Source: Mikania micrantha (Eukaryota > Streptophyta > Magnoliopsida > Asterales > Asteraceae). Taken from it: DNA of 64,000 nucleotides. Below are positions 13,201 through 21,213 of this stretch, piece by piece. Position 1 is the stretch's first letter; every line of letters begins with the position of its first letter. A program made the translations under genes and the position numbers. Where the stretch lies: the NCBI GenBank assembly GCA_009363875.1, contig CM018695.1:14604755-14668754 (forward strand), read 5' to 3'. The notes beneath the pieces are model-generated. The model was not told where the DNA came from. It saw only the letters and a program-made list of their open reading frames with translations, and made no database searches.

Positions 13201-16200
13201 AGCCAGCTTGGGTTGCTAATTTCAGAGAGTAGACATATGGGAGTGGCGACTTTCAGGTCGATCTTGTACAGCCTGTTGGTTGATCTCTTCACCTTCATCA
13301 ACACTGATCCATCGGGGTCTGTTATGGTTAGGATTCCTTGCTTGATCAGGACTTCACAGCCTCCTTCATCGGCTTGTCCCAGGCTGAAGATGTTGCACTT
13401 CAAGAATGGGATGTAGAGAATGTTGGTAAGGAGTTTCTGGTCCCATGTCTTGCACTCCAAGAGTATGGAGCCTCTTCCTTCTACCTTCACACATGAGTTA
13501 TCCCCGAACCTCACTGTGCCTTCGATGTTGGTGTCTAGGGTTGTGAACAGCTCCTTGTTCCCAGACATGTGATTCGTAGCCCCTGTATCAAGGTACCACT
13601 TGGTCTTCTGATTCATAACTGGCTGGGAACACCTTTTTTTCACTTAGGAGGGTGGGCCCATCGATGGTCGCATGGGCCAGGTTTGCCTGATCATCAGTCT
13701 TCCGGGTAGGACAGTCGGCTGAAAAGTGCCCATACCCATCACACCTGAAACATTGAAGTTTCGATCTGTCCTTCTTGAACCTTTCAGCATTCTGTCCTCC
13801 CTCGTGTGAGTTAGCGCCACGGCCTGTGCCTCGTCCACGTCCACTAGACCGACCTCGGCCTCTTCCTCTGCCCCTGGTGTTGTCATAGCCATTCCCTCGG
13901 CCTCGGCCGTGCCCTTTCTCCTGTCCTTTCTTTAAATCATAGTTGTCGTGTGTCATGAGCAGCTGGTCTTGGCTTGTGTTGGAGCTTCGTGCTCCTGTTC
14001 TTTCCTCGTAGGCCTTGAGCCTCCCAACAACTTCCTGAAACTTTACTGTCTTCAAGTCCACTAGCTGCTCTATTGTTGCGGCTATGTTTAGGAACCTCTC
14101 TGGTATGGCAGTGAGTAGTTTTCTCACCAGAGTGGCTTCCTCGATGACTGATCCAAGGGCGGCTGACTTGGATGAGATCCCAGCCAATTTAGCGGCAAAG
14201 TCATCTATCTTCTCACTATCCTTCATTCGGGCAGCTTCAAATTCGGCTTTGAGAGTCTGTAGCCGTGCTTCCATGACCCGTTCCACTCCCAGATGGCGGG
14301 TTTTGATCGCATCCCAGATGTCCTTGGCATGCTCACAATGAGCAATCTGTAATACCAAGTCTTCCGGAAGCGATTGATAAAGATAGGCCACAGCTGAGTT
14401 GTCCTTCCTTGGGTCTACGTCCTTCCCTGGCTCAATGGCTTCCCAAATCCCGTGCGCCCTGAAAATTGCTTTGATTCTGAGTGACCAGATTGGGTAGTTC
14501 GTGGCAGTCAAAATCGGGCATTGGAATGAGAGGCTAGATCCTTCTTTTGCCTGCACCAATTGCTTTCCCGCATCGCCGGTTTCTCCCATGGTAGTCGCTT
14601 GCCTTCTGTCCTGGATTTCGAGCCTTGATCCTGCCCTTTGGATCGCTGGTCCCCTTCGATTCCTTCGGCTTTGATACCACTTGTTGTAAGTTGGTACCAG
14701 AACAATGAAAGCAAATCAACAAGAACAAACTCAGATTATTGGAAATCCTTCTCCAAAGTTTTTATTGATTGAATCGTATCTCTTCCATCATTGATCGACC
14801 CAATTTATAAACTCTTAATTTCTAGATAACTCTTCCTAGAGAATAGGAAATTTAATCCTGATCCTTTAGGTTAATCCCTATTAACTTGGATCCATGCTAA
14901 TCTCATCAGCCGATCCAAATTACATACGATAACTAAGACCATCTAATTATCACATATAACTAAACAAGACAGAAACAAAAGACTAATTACAATAATAGTC
15001 CCTGACTATTTTATCAAGATTAGACATTAGTAAACAGCCTTACCTCGTCTCATAGAAATAAAGAGACTGTTTCCAATAAGACCCCTGACTCATGATGCTT
15101 GATTAACAGACCAACCCAACGCTTTTAACATTATTTCACAAAAATCAAGTAAATTACGTTAAAATTAGTGCAGACTTACTTTTACCCCTCGAGGGTCGAC
15201 ACATATATGAATTGTATGAGCGCACTGCAGACGAGGCTAACCGATCTTCATCACAATTAGTTTATAATGTTATTATGGGTCCTGCCATGAAATTTTCTTA
15301 CTGTTTAGGTTCTTACGAGTGCAGCTCCGACTATTAGGAGTATTAGAGAGAATAAATTAGCTAGGGTTTAAATATTTAATGGAATAAACTTTAACCATAA
15401 CTAAATAAATGATTTGGTTATATTTACTTTGTAATCATGTACATTATAGTTTTATAAAAATTACAAAGCAGATCAATACTACATAATAAATTAATATCTA
15501 AGGGGCTGTTTGATATCATCAGAATGGGTCTGTTTGTTTTAACAAAAAAACACATCTGAATGGAATGAGAATGTCTAAATCAAGGTCTGAGAACCAAGCT
15601 CTGAATCACGCTCATCAGAACCATGCCCTCGCCCTCCCTCCGCTCGTCGTCGCCGCTATCCCCCCGTCCAGCGCAGCCGCCCCTCCGCCCGTCACCATCA
15701 TACCTACATCCAGCGTCGATGTACCTCACAAACCCCTCGCCGTTGCCATCGCTTACGGCTTCTTCTACTGTCACGACTTACTCATCTGAACCATGCCCTC
15801 GTCCGCGGCCCAGCATCGCCGCCTTCCCGCCCGTCGCCTTTGTCCCTTCGTCCAGCACCGTCGTCCCTCGCAAACCATGCCTTTTTCATCGCCGTCGCGT
15901 ACGGCTTCATCTACTGCCGCGAACTACGACCTCGCCGTCACACCCCCACCCCCCTTCGCCACCGCCCTCGCCGTTGCAAACCCACAACTCCTCTCAGATG
16001 TTCTTGTGTTAGACCGAATTGGTTTGTACCAAATCTGAATTGATTTGGGTGTGGGTGTTTCGGTTAAGAAAAGAGGGTAAAGAAAGAGGGTTTTGTTCAG
16101 ACATATTCAACCAAACAGTTTAACTGGTTCACCACTTAATGATTCAGACCCTCTTAATCATTCAGGCATCTTAACCATTGAGTACTTAATCATTCAGATC

Positions 16201-17123
16201 CTACCAAACGACCCTTAAGAGGCTTTATCATCAATATGATACAAGTGCACGAAATGTAATTCTTACAATAATCGCCAAGTTCCATTGGTCTGCTATCCTA
16301 ATCATGATTTTCTTACCCCCAGAGGGAAAGGCCCTTCCATTTTGGGCCGGTTGTGGGCAACGAAGGTAACATATTACAACCTTCAAACTTCCTAATTCTC
16401 TGTAACAAAATGTCGTCCGCACGTATAATGTATATATTTATATATGTGTACGCTTTCAAGGGACAAAACTAAAATTGAACTAATTTGAACGTTATTTTAC
16501 TTAATTTTACTTAATTTTGTGAAAGTAACGTTAAAAGTGTCGGGTTGGTTGGTCCATAAGCAAAGGTCACGTTGTCTCTCTGTTCACCCCTAGGCTGAGG
16601 AGCAAAAGGAGGAATCTGCCCTAGGAGAGGCTCGCGTTTGATTAGCTAGTTGATGAGAATTTACTACACAGGAAATGGAACAAAAAACTGCTGAGGGTGA
16701 GCTAACTCCAAAAACCCATCCTCAGTTCGGATTGCATGCTGCAACTTGCCACCTAGGTACGCGTCTGGATATGAAGGCTACATTTTACCCTGCTCAAAAT
16801 CTCCCTTTGACTTTGCTAAGGGTAGGATATAATTCATAAGATGATGATTATCGGCACTCGGCAGAACAAACTAAATTAGACTAATTTCAATAGAAATTAA
16901 CAGAACTATAAAAATGTAATGTTGTATACATAATAACTCCATATTTCATACAAACATGTTGGAAACAACTCATTCAATTCAAAACCCTAAGTTAAGCAGA
17001 AAAATGTAATATGATTGCGTGAAATGGAATTGCATAAAAATAATCTGAAGCTTGGAGACATTACAGGCAAACGACGCATATAAAATGATCGGAAACCTGC
17101 TCGGATTCATAGCCTTCTTCCAT
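3929..17123 (-). CDS. PRT1: PRT1, E3 ubiquitin ligase of the N-degron pathway (7 exons)
   Basis: Seven exons (17065-17123, 9768-9796, 9469-9648, 9181-9363, 8397-8594, 7432-7541, 3929-4279) join at GT-AG sites into one 1,110-nt frame encoding 369 residues; all phases agree. The protein has a first C3HC4 RING (C16, C19, C31, H33, C36, C39, C52, C55), a second (C133, C136, C148, H150, C153, C156, C167, C170) and a ZZ zinc finger (C249, C252, C264, C267, C276, C279, H294, H298). This order is that of plant PRT1 (Arabidopsis protein about 410 residues), which recognises proteins with aromatic N-terminal residues and ubiquitinates them for proteasomal decay. All zinc ligands are present, so I expect a working gene. 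The first ATG lies in a good context (ccgccATGg). The gene is stretched to 13.2 kb by TE insertions in introns 1 and 6. Confidence 0.9.
4359..4660 (-). repeat. 3' LTR of deleted Copia
   Basis: A 302-bp repeat with TG...CA ends, preceded by TSD atttt (4354-4358). The complementary strand shows a purine-rich tract (aaggggtgaa) just inside. Confidence 0.85.
4680..5540 (-). pseudogene. Broken Copia gag
   Basis: Fragments in several frames match Copia gag: PVLTSTNYPVWAIKIE near the right end, EELVLQMATYTVEKQVW in the middle, and an RG-rich stretch with a zinc knuckle CFKCGELGHF near the left end. The last Cys of the knuckle is replaced by Tyr, and several stops and frameshifts are present. It is non-functional. 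Confidence 0.75.
5963..6271 (-). repeat. 5' LTR of deleted Copia
   Basis: A 309-bp repeat matching 4359-4660 with small differences (for example an extra gctggttgcc). It is followed by TSD atttt (6272-6276). The adjacent primer-binding site marks it as the 5' LTR. Confidence 0.85.
6600..7340. repeat. Imperfect tandem repeat in PRT1 intron 6
   Basis: Three to four diverged units of about 200 bp share the words gtttcaacccaa, ttacccaa and aaatgattgatcaggttgaaag. A long minus-strand open frame through them (6712-7137) is a by-product of the repeat and has no recognisable domain. Confidence 0.5.
7432..7541 (-). CDS. PRT1: PRT1 exon 6 (ZZ finger start)
   Basis: This 110-nt exon ends on a codon boundary at a gtaagt donor. 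It encodes a linker with a Trp-Trp pair and HPGIGCDMCG, the first Cys pair of the ZZ finger. Confidence 0.84.
7542..8396. other. PRT1 intron 5
   Basis: AT-rich intron of 855 bp. A poly(A) run near 8240 and otherwise unremarkable sequence. No mobile element end is recognised. Confidence 0.5.
8397..8594 (-). CDS. PRT1: PRT1 exon 5 (RING 2, second half)
   Basis: This 198-nt exon follows aattag and ends at a strong gtgagt donor. It begins VYCEAC, continues with MCQICQSRHPSGFPKVC, and so completes RING 2. The following helix-rich stretch (about 45 residues) links to the ZZ finger. Confidence 0.86.
8690..9140. repeat. Degenerate gctcgag-word repeat in PRT1 intron 4
   Basis: Both ends of this stretch are rich in the words gctcgagc, agctcaag and cggctcg, in opposite orientations, around an AT-rich middle. 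This organisation is common in hAT-like MITEs. I could not fix exact ends or a TSD. Confidence 0.35.
9181..9363 (-). CDS. PRT1: PRT1 exon 4 (RING 2, first half)
   Basis: This 183-nt exon ends exactly at the donor after CAT-G. It encodes an acidic, serine-rich linker and then ALCSACKQLLFQPVVLNCGH, the first four ligands of RING 2. The acceptor (tttaag) is the least certain of the gene; a nearby alternative would change a few linker residues but not the RING. Confidence 0.82.
9469..9648 (-). CDS. PRT1: PRT1 exon 3 (RING 1 core)
   Basis: This 180-nt exon follows a tttttttgcag acceptor and ends at a gtaaac donor. It encodes CGHVTCFWC through SHCPLC, the remaining ligands of RING 1, then the conserved tail YRHFPAIC and MYPISYGIREK typical of PRT1. 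This is the exon that first identifies the family. Confidence 0.88.
9768..9796 (-). CDS. PRT1: PRT1 exon 2 (29 nt)
   Basis: A very short exon preceded by gcag and followed by gtagg. It encodes DLLYKPVVL with one base of overlap at each end. The sequence is exactly the linker expected between the first Cys pair and the CGH of RING 1 in PRT1. Confidence 0.82.
10102..10449 (-). repeat. 3' LTR of Copia
   Basis: A 348-bp repeat starting tgttgtaagttgg and ending agacatca. It differs from the right LTR at the last-but-one base (C versus T) and at one transition (catatgata versus catacgata). Confidence 0.92.
10484..13643 (-). pseudogene. Copia pol, multiply broken
   Basis: Protease (DTGATNHM), integrase, reverse transcriptase (intact YVDD in VVIYVDDLLVTG) and RNase H follow in order. 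Breaks: the gag-pol frameshift at 13634-13640; a one-base loss in a run of Cs at 12806-12811 in integrase; a TGA at 12673-12675; a TGA at 11245-11247; a frameshift near 10924-10990; and a TAG at 10700-10702 in RNase H. In the integrase zinc site the usual WHARLGH reads WPARLGH, so a zinc His is lost. No full polyprotein can be made. The longest open part, 11245-12669, covers the integrase end and most of RT. Confidence 0.9.
13588..14589 (-). CDS. Copia gag (open), out of frame with pol
   Basis: An open frame of 333 codons. The N-terminal half is the Copia gag/UBN2 region (NYPIWSLRIKAIF, then EDLVLQIAHCEHAKDIWDAI); an RG-rich basic stretch (about residues 226-262) precedes a complete CCHC knuckle CFRCDGYGHFSADC near residue 285. 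Copia elements normally read gag and pol as one frame. Here the frame is lost in a run of seven Ts at 13634-13640, so the last 20 or so residues are off-frame. Gag itself looks translatable and might package RNA in particles. It binds nucleic acid and forms the particle shell. Confidence 0.85.
   Translation of the reverse strand: MGETGDAGKQLVQAKEGSSLSFQCPILTATNYPIWSLRIKAIFRAHGIWEAIEPGKDVDPRKDNSAVAYLYQSLPEDLVLQIAHCEHAKDIWDAIKTRHLGVERVMEARLQTLKAEFEAARMKDSEKIDDFAAKLAGISSKSAALGSVIEEATLVRKLLTAIPERFLNIAATIEQLVDLKTVKFQEVVGRLKAYEERTGARSSNTSQDQLLMTHDNYDLKKGQEKGHGRGRGNGYDNTRGRGRGRGRSSGRGRGTGRGANSHEGGQNAERFKKDRSKLQCFRCDGYGHFSADCPTRKTDDQANLAHATIDGPTLLSEKKVFPASYESEDQVVP
14682..15029 (-). repeat. 5' LTR of Copia
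   Basis: A 348-bp copy of the left LTR. Its outer end reads ..acatta where the left LTR has ..acatca, so the CA terminus is mutated. It is followed by TSD gtaaa. Confidence 0.92.
15502..16215. mobile_element. Tourist-like (PIF/Harbinger) MITE
   Basis: The ends ggggctgtttg and caaacgaccct form an imperfect inverted repeat, flanked by TAA at 15499-15501 and 16216-16218. Subterminal words such as gaatga and cattcag are also inverted. The middle (15600-15990) is C-rich and reads open in all frames, but it has no recognisable domain and I do not call it a gene. Confidence 0.6.
16440..16640 (+). repeat. SINE-like 5' part, related to the 20578 copy
   Basis: Shares the words tatatatgtgt, aacgttattttacttaatttt, aacgttaaaag and gggttggt with the SINE copies in PRT1 intron 1 and VAMP72 intron 1, in the same order. 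The 3' half differs, so this is a diverged or chimeric copy. TSD not found. Confidence 0.45.
17065..17123 (-). CDS. PRT1: PRT1 exon 1
   Basis: This 59-nt exon starts at the ATG (17123-17121) and encodes 19 residues plus two bases of Leu20, ending with the first Cys pair of RING 1 (HFICVVCL). The donor is gtaatg. It is separated from exon 2 by a 7.27-kb intron holding the SINE/Copia nest, so an annotation relying on short introns would miss it. The CT at its end joins the A that opens exon 2, restoring a Leu codon and the family motif CLDLLYKP. Confidence 0.82.
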
Positions 17124-17194
17124 GGCGGATCTTTTCAATTTTGAATTTTATTTTCAAAGGAATTAAATAAGAAAGTCGGAGCACGCGATCCCAA

Positions 17195-17491
17195 AGACCA
17201 CTCCATTTCGTAACCAACCAAAACTATTCCATAAAATATTAATTTCTCTCTCTTTCGTACATACAACCAACAAATCTTAATTTTTTCACTCTCATTCACA
17301 ACCAACCCAACCTAATAATATTTACCAATCACAAAAATACACATGACATAAAAAATCTTGTTTAATAATATTATAATGACCAACCAATGGTTGGTGGACC
17401 AACTTGGTTGTGGGTATTTAATCAATTTTTCCTTTTTTTTTTTTAGTTTTTGGCAAACAACCAAATATTCAAGTCATGAATGAAAGTGGTC
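17195..17491. mobile_element. Tourist-like MITE upstream of PRT1
   Basis: Begins gaccactccatttc and ends with the complement of gaccactttcattc, giving imperfect TIRs beside a TAA (17492-17494) that it shares with the next element. It lies within 75 bp of the PRT1 start codon and so may occupy part of the promoter or 5' UTR region. Internal sequence contains the palindrome accaaccaatggttggt. Confidence 0.5.
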
Positions 17492-17494
17492 TAA

Positions 17495-18117
17495 GACCAT
17501 CATCATTCACGGTCCATCCTAACCCAACCTTTTAATAAAAAAATAATTTCTCTATCTTTTACTTATACAACCCAATCAAACTCAGTTTTCACTCTCATTA
17601 ACAACCCAACTTTTATTACTTTTAACTAAATATATACAATTTATGATTTTTAGTTTTTATTAAAAGTTATTATATTTTTTAGTTTTTATTAAATAAATAT
17701 AATTTATGATTTTTCAGATAATAAGTTTGATCCATAAAATCTTCTAAACCAATAAAAAACTTTCAAGTTTTATATAAGATAAATCAATGATTTTTATATT
17801 TATTTTATTTTAAAAATACATTTTTTAAACGAATTCCGTTTTGAACAAAATTTATGCCGACATGTTCATTAAAAAAAACTGATCAAGACTATGTTATCAG
17901 ATTTTTTTAAAATGTTAATTATTAGTATTTATTGAATAAAATAAGATTAACTAAAGCTAATTATGTTAAAGTATAAAGAAAAAGAAAAAAAAACAAATTT
18001 ATTGGGTTGCAATCAAGATTGCGGGAGCGAGCAGATCGAAGGCTTTTCCATTTTTTCTTTTTTTTTTGTTTTTTGAATAGTGTCACAACCCAATCTAGAT
18101 CACCAATGGGGATGGTC
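17495..18117. mobile_element. Tourist-like MITE, tandem to the previous one
   Basis: TIRs are gaccatcatcatt at the left and the complement of gaccatccccatt at the right, flanked by TAA (17492-17494 and 18118-18120), the expected PIF/Harbinger TSD. Length 623 bp, AT-rich inside, no transposase. Confidence 0.62.
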
Positions 18118-18120
18118 TAA

Positions 18121-19360
18121 CGAGCAACGGGCCAATCTGATCGTTTTGGTCGTGTGTTGGACCTTTCAATCTTGGCTTCGTTTTGTACTAGTGGTATGAC
18201 GGAGGTATTGGATAAGTGATAGGAAAATTAGGTCGTGGGCTAGATTTTCCCACCCGATTTTACAGGTCTTTATCGTCGTGTCTTTTGGCGGGTGCTTGGG
18301 TCGGGTTTTCCCCGGGAATTGGTGGCTGTGGGCTAGGGGCTCCGTCCGTCTGGACTAGTAGCCAATTTGGACATCCTTTAGCCATTGAGGGCCGCGTACA
18401 GAATACCTAACAGTTGATTAGTTGGCCGTTAAAAAACAAGACCACGTAACGTTTTTCTATCATGGCCATTTACTTTTCTAATATATCTTATAATAAATAA
18501 AGGTTCGCATTCACAAATATATAAAGTAGAGATTAATTGAAATTATTAATTCTTAATAAAACGAACAAGTTACAACAAAACATCAAATTTGTGTAGAATG
18601 AAGTGTTTAGAGATTTACTAATTGATATTCTCATTTTCTTGTTATAAATTGTTAAATATTTTCTTTAATTTCATATATTGATTTTTTAATGTTTGAATTT
18701 GAATAATGTACAAATTAATATACTAGTTATTTATTATTTAATATTGAACTCATTTAATATAAGAGAGATATAAATATAAACCTAGTTTTTAATATATCAA
18801 TGATATTTAAAATTTAGTTAAAGAGACAATAATTTTGTAATAAAAAATTGTGTCAATTTAAGTAACACAAGCGGATAGTTTGGGTTTTTGTCAGTATTGT
18901 CAGAATCGGACCGGACCAGCTGGTCGGACGGGAACCCGGGGTCGACCGGCCTAAAAACCACATGTGAACCGCCCTCAAGGGAACAATCGGTTCACTGGTC
19001 GGACCGAATTTCAAGTTTTTTTAAATAAAATCCAAAAAATTAAATATTAATATCGAAACTTGTATTTTTTTAATATGATTATGTATGTTTGAACATTAAT
19101 TATGTTTGCTTGAACACCAATTATGTTTGTTTAAATTTGTTTATAATTTTATAATTTTTTTTTGAATTTTTTATATATTTATTATGTAATCCGGTTCTTT
19201 AATCCGATTTGATAAATTCAATCAATAACCAATAAGACGTACGATTCGACGTACAATCCGGATATGAAAACATTGGTTTTCACTATACATCACAAATTGC
19301 AATTTTAATTGGTTAAAATTGCAAAATCCATGTTGGATTAGAAGTACACGTAAGACTAAA
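18121..19360. other. Intergenic between PRT1 and VAMP72
   Basis: Contains the divergent promoter space of the two genes. At about 18890-19290 a patch rich in cggaccgg, ggttcactgg and aatccgg words has related ends (cagaatcgg at left, atccggat at right) and shares ccaataagacgt with 31170-31200, so it is probably a MITE. No exact ends or TSD were fixed, and no gene is seen. Confidence 0.4.
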
Positions 19361-19525
19361 AATTCAAAACCCAGCCAGCCCAGTGAATTCAACTAAATAT
19401 TGCGTGGCAGTTTCGTTAATTCCAGTAACCACAAGGGCATTTTCAAACCACTGTGTAAATTTATACCAAAGAAACACCCAATAAAGAGCTCTCTCTAGAA
19501 ACTCCGACGTCATTTCACCGGAGAG

Positions 19526-19715
19526 ATGGGGCAACAGTCGTTGATCTACAGTTTCGTTGCCAGAGGAACGGTTATTCTCACCGAATACACGGAGTTCACT
19601 GGAAATTTTACCACCATCGCTGCACAATGTCTCCAGAAGCTTCCTGCTACCAACAACAAGTTCACCTACAACTGCGACGGTCACACCTTCAACTACCTTG
19701 TGGAAGATGGATTTA
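19526..19715 (+). CDS. VAMP722: VAMP72 exon 1
   Basis: 190 nt from the ATG to a gtgagt donor; encodes the first 63 residues of the longin domain, ending HTFNYLVEDGF. The upstream 60 bp holds caccggagagATGG, a plausible 5' UTR. Confidence 0.93.
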
Positions 19716-21176
19716 GTGAGTCTGATCTGATATGATCTGTTCTACTTTTGTCGTGTTCATGAACTTTCTTTCCGATCTGATAGTGTTTCTGAGAATCGGT
19801 GGTTTTTGATTGTGAAATTCCCGTCGATTTGGATTTTGTCTGGCTTAATGTAGTTAGTTTGTTAGCTTCCATTAGTTTGATTTAAGTTCAGCTAGTTTGA
19901 CTCTGCGTTTGGTTTCTCGTCTTCATGTGGTTATTCAAATTGGACTTATGTGATTGCATTGTAGAATTTGATCAACGTTGTTAGTCTGGTTTGTTTCTTG
20001 TTGATGAACATGAAGTTATTGACCACATGTATTCTGTTTGTATTGATGTGATGTGTGTTCGGCAAGCTTTAATCGATGGCATTGAATTGGTTCAAATTGC
20101 CAGCTTAGTCTTGAGTTCATCATTATCCCTTGGCTATAATTAGTATACCAACCTCATTTTGTTTGTAGTTTTTTGGATCTGAATCCCCTTTAATCTGGCT
20201 TAATACCTTAGCTCTGTTCGTTCTTGATTGAACGGTTTGCATTTGCTTTTTACATTATGTGGTTTAATGCATTATACATTGGATAAAATCTTTGTAACAG
20301 GTTCATGCTAGTTAGCTTGCTATTGGCATTAATCAATTAAATTTTATGTATTAAATTTGCAAATGTTATTGGCTTTAGCATTGAGAATGGAGTTAACTCT
20401 TGCAAAATATCTTTGCATTCTTTCTTAGTCTCTTAGATGCTTTGTTCTTTTTGACATAGCCTGGTTTACAGCTATTGCGTGAAGCAGGCTTTTAAAACTT
20501 AAAACATATTATGATTATGCTATTTAGCTATATATGTCTGCTCATATTTTATGCTTGTAATTCCACTTGGTAGAGTTGGCCCCGTTTGCGGTGCACACAT
20601 ATATTGTATATATGTGTCGGCCCTCGAAGGGCAAAAGTAAAGTAGCGCTAATTTTAACGTTATTTTACTTAATTTTGGTAAAAATAACATTAAAAGCGTT
20701 GGGTTGGTCGGTTAATCAAGCACTATGAGCCGATGGTCTCATTGGAAGCAACCTCTCTATTCCTTCAGGATAGAGGCACAACTAATGGTGAGATATACTG
20801 AGTATGATGATGATGATAATTCCACTTGGTAGAGTTCCAAGGAAATTTGATGAATCTTTGCGGTTTTGGGTTTCAAAATTGTTTGGTGGGTGAAATCACT
20901 TTCTATCACGGCACAACTAAGTTAGAACGATTTTATTTTCTACCTCGCTTAGTATACTGTGATGTACAACAATAATTTTACATCACCATTAGACAAAACC
21001 TTATATATGTATCCATTTTGCTTAGAAGTACAAGTATAAGTATTTAAAATCACCGAATTGGCAAGGGTTAGGCTGCAAGATAGTAACTTTTTAGGCTGTG
21101 GTCACTTATAATGCTTGCAAACCTAGTCTTATATTTGCATTCTAAAAAATTATTTTATAGTTGACTACTTGTCTTG

Positions 21177-21213
<37 letters not shown>

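Larger units (their letters stand above)
10102..15029 (-). mobile_element. Copia LTR retrotransposon, structurally complete but coding-dead
   Basis: The element is 4,928 bp with 348-bp LTRs and a 5-bp TSD gtaaa (10097-10101 and 15030-15034). The primer-binding site (tggtatcaaag on the minus strand) lies next to the right LTR and a purine tract (aggggggagaa) next to the left LTR. In minus-strand order it has gag, protease, integrase, reverse transcriptase and RNase H, the Copia order. The LTRs differ at only two sites that I could find by eye, implying a recent insertion, yet pol has at least six breaks. It lies in PRT1 intron 1 in the same orientation as the gene, so its LTR signals could affect PRT1 transcript processing. 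Confidence 0.93.
10029..15243 (-). mobile_element. SINE with Au-like tail, split by a Copia element
   Basis: The outer parts (10029-10101 and 15035-15243) rejoin to a SINE of about 280 bp on the minus strand, bracketed by the 12-bp TSD atcttcatcaca (10017-10028 and 15244-15255). It carries the Au-SINE-like words catcttaccctcctc, atatactgagta and a tail of gatgatgatg. Related copies are at 20578-20817 and 16440-16640. A Copia element lies inside with its own TSD, so the SINE inserted first. Confidence 0.78.

Noticed and set aside
15565..16043. C-rich region with long overlapping frames
   Set aside because: All frames are open because of base composition, with low-complexity Pro/Ser/Arg peptides; it is the body of a MITE.
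19461..19470. TATA box for VAMP72 (ttatacc)
   Set aside because: The match is weak and the implied 5' UTR very short; nothing else supports it.
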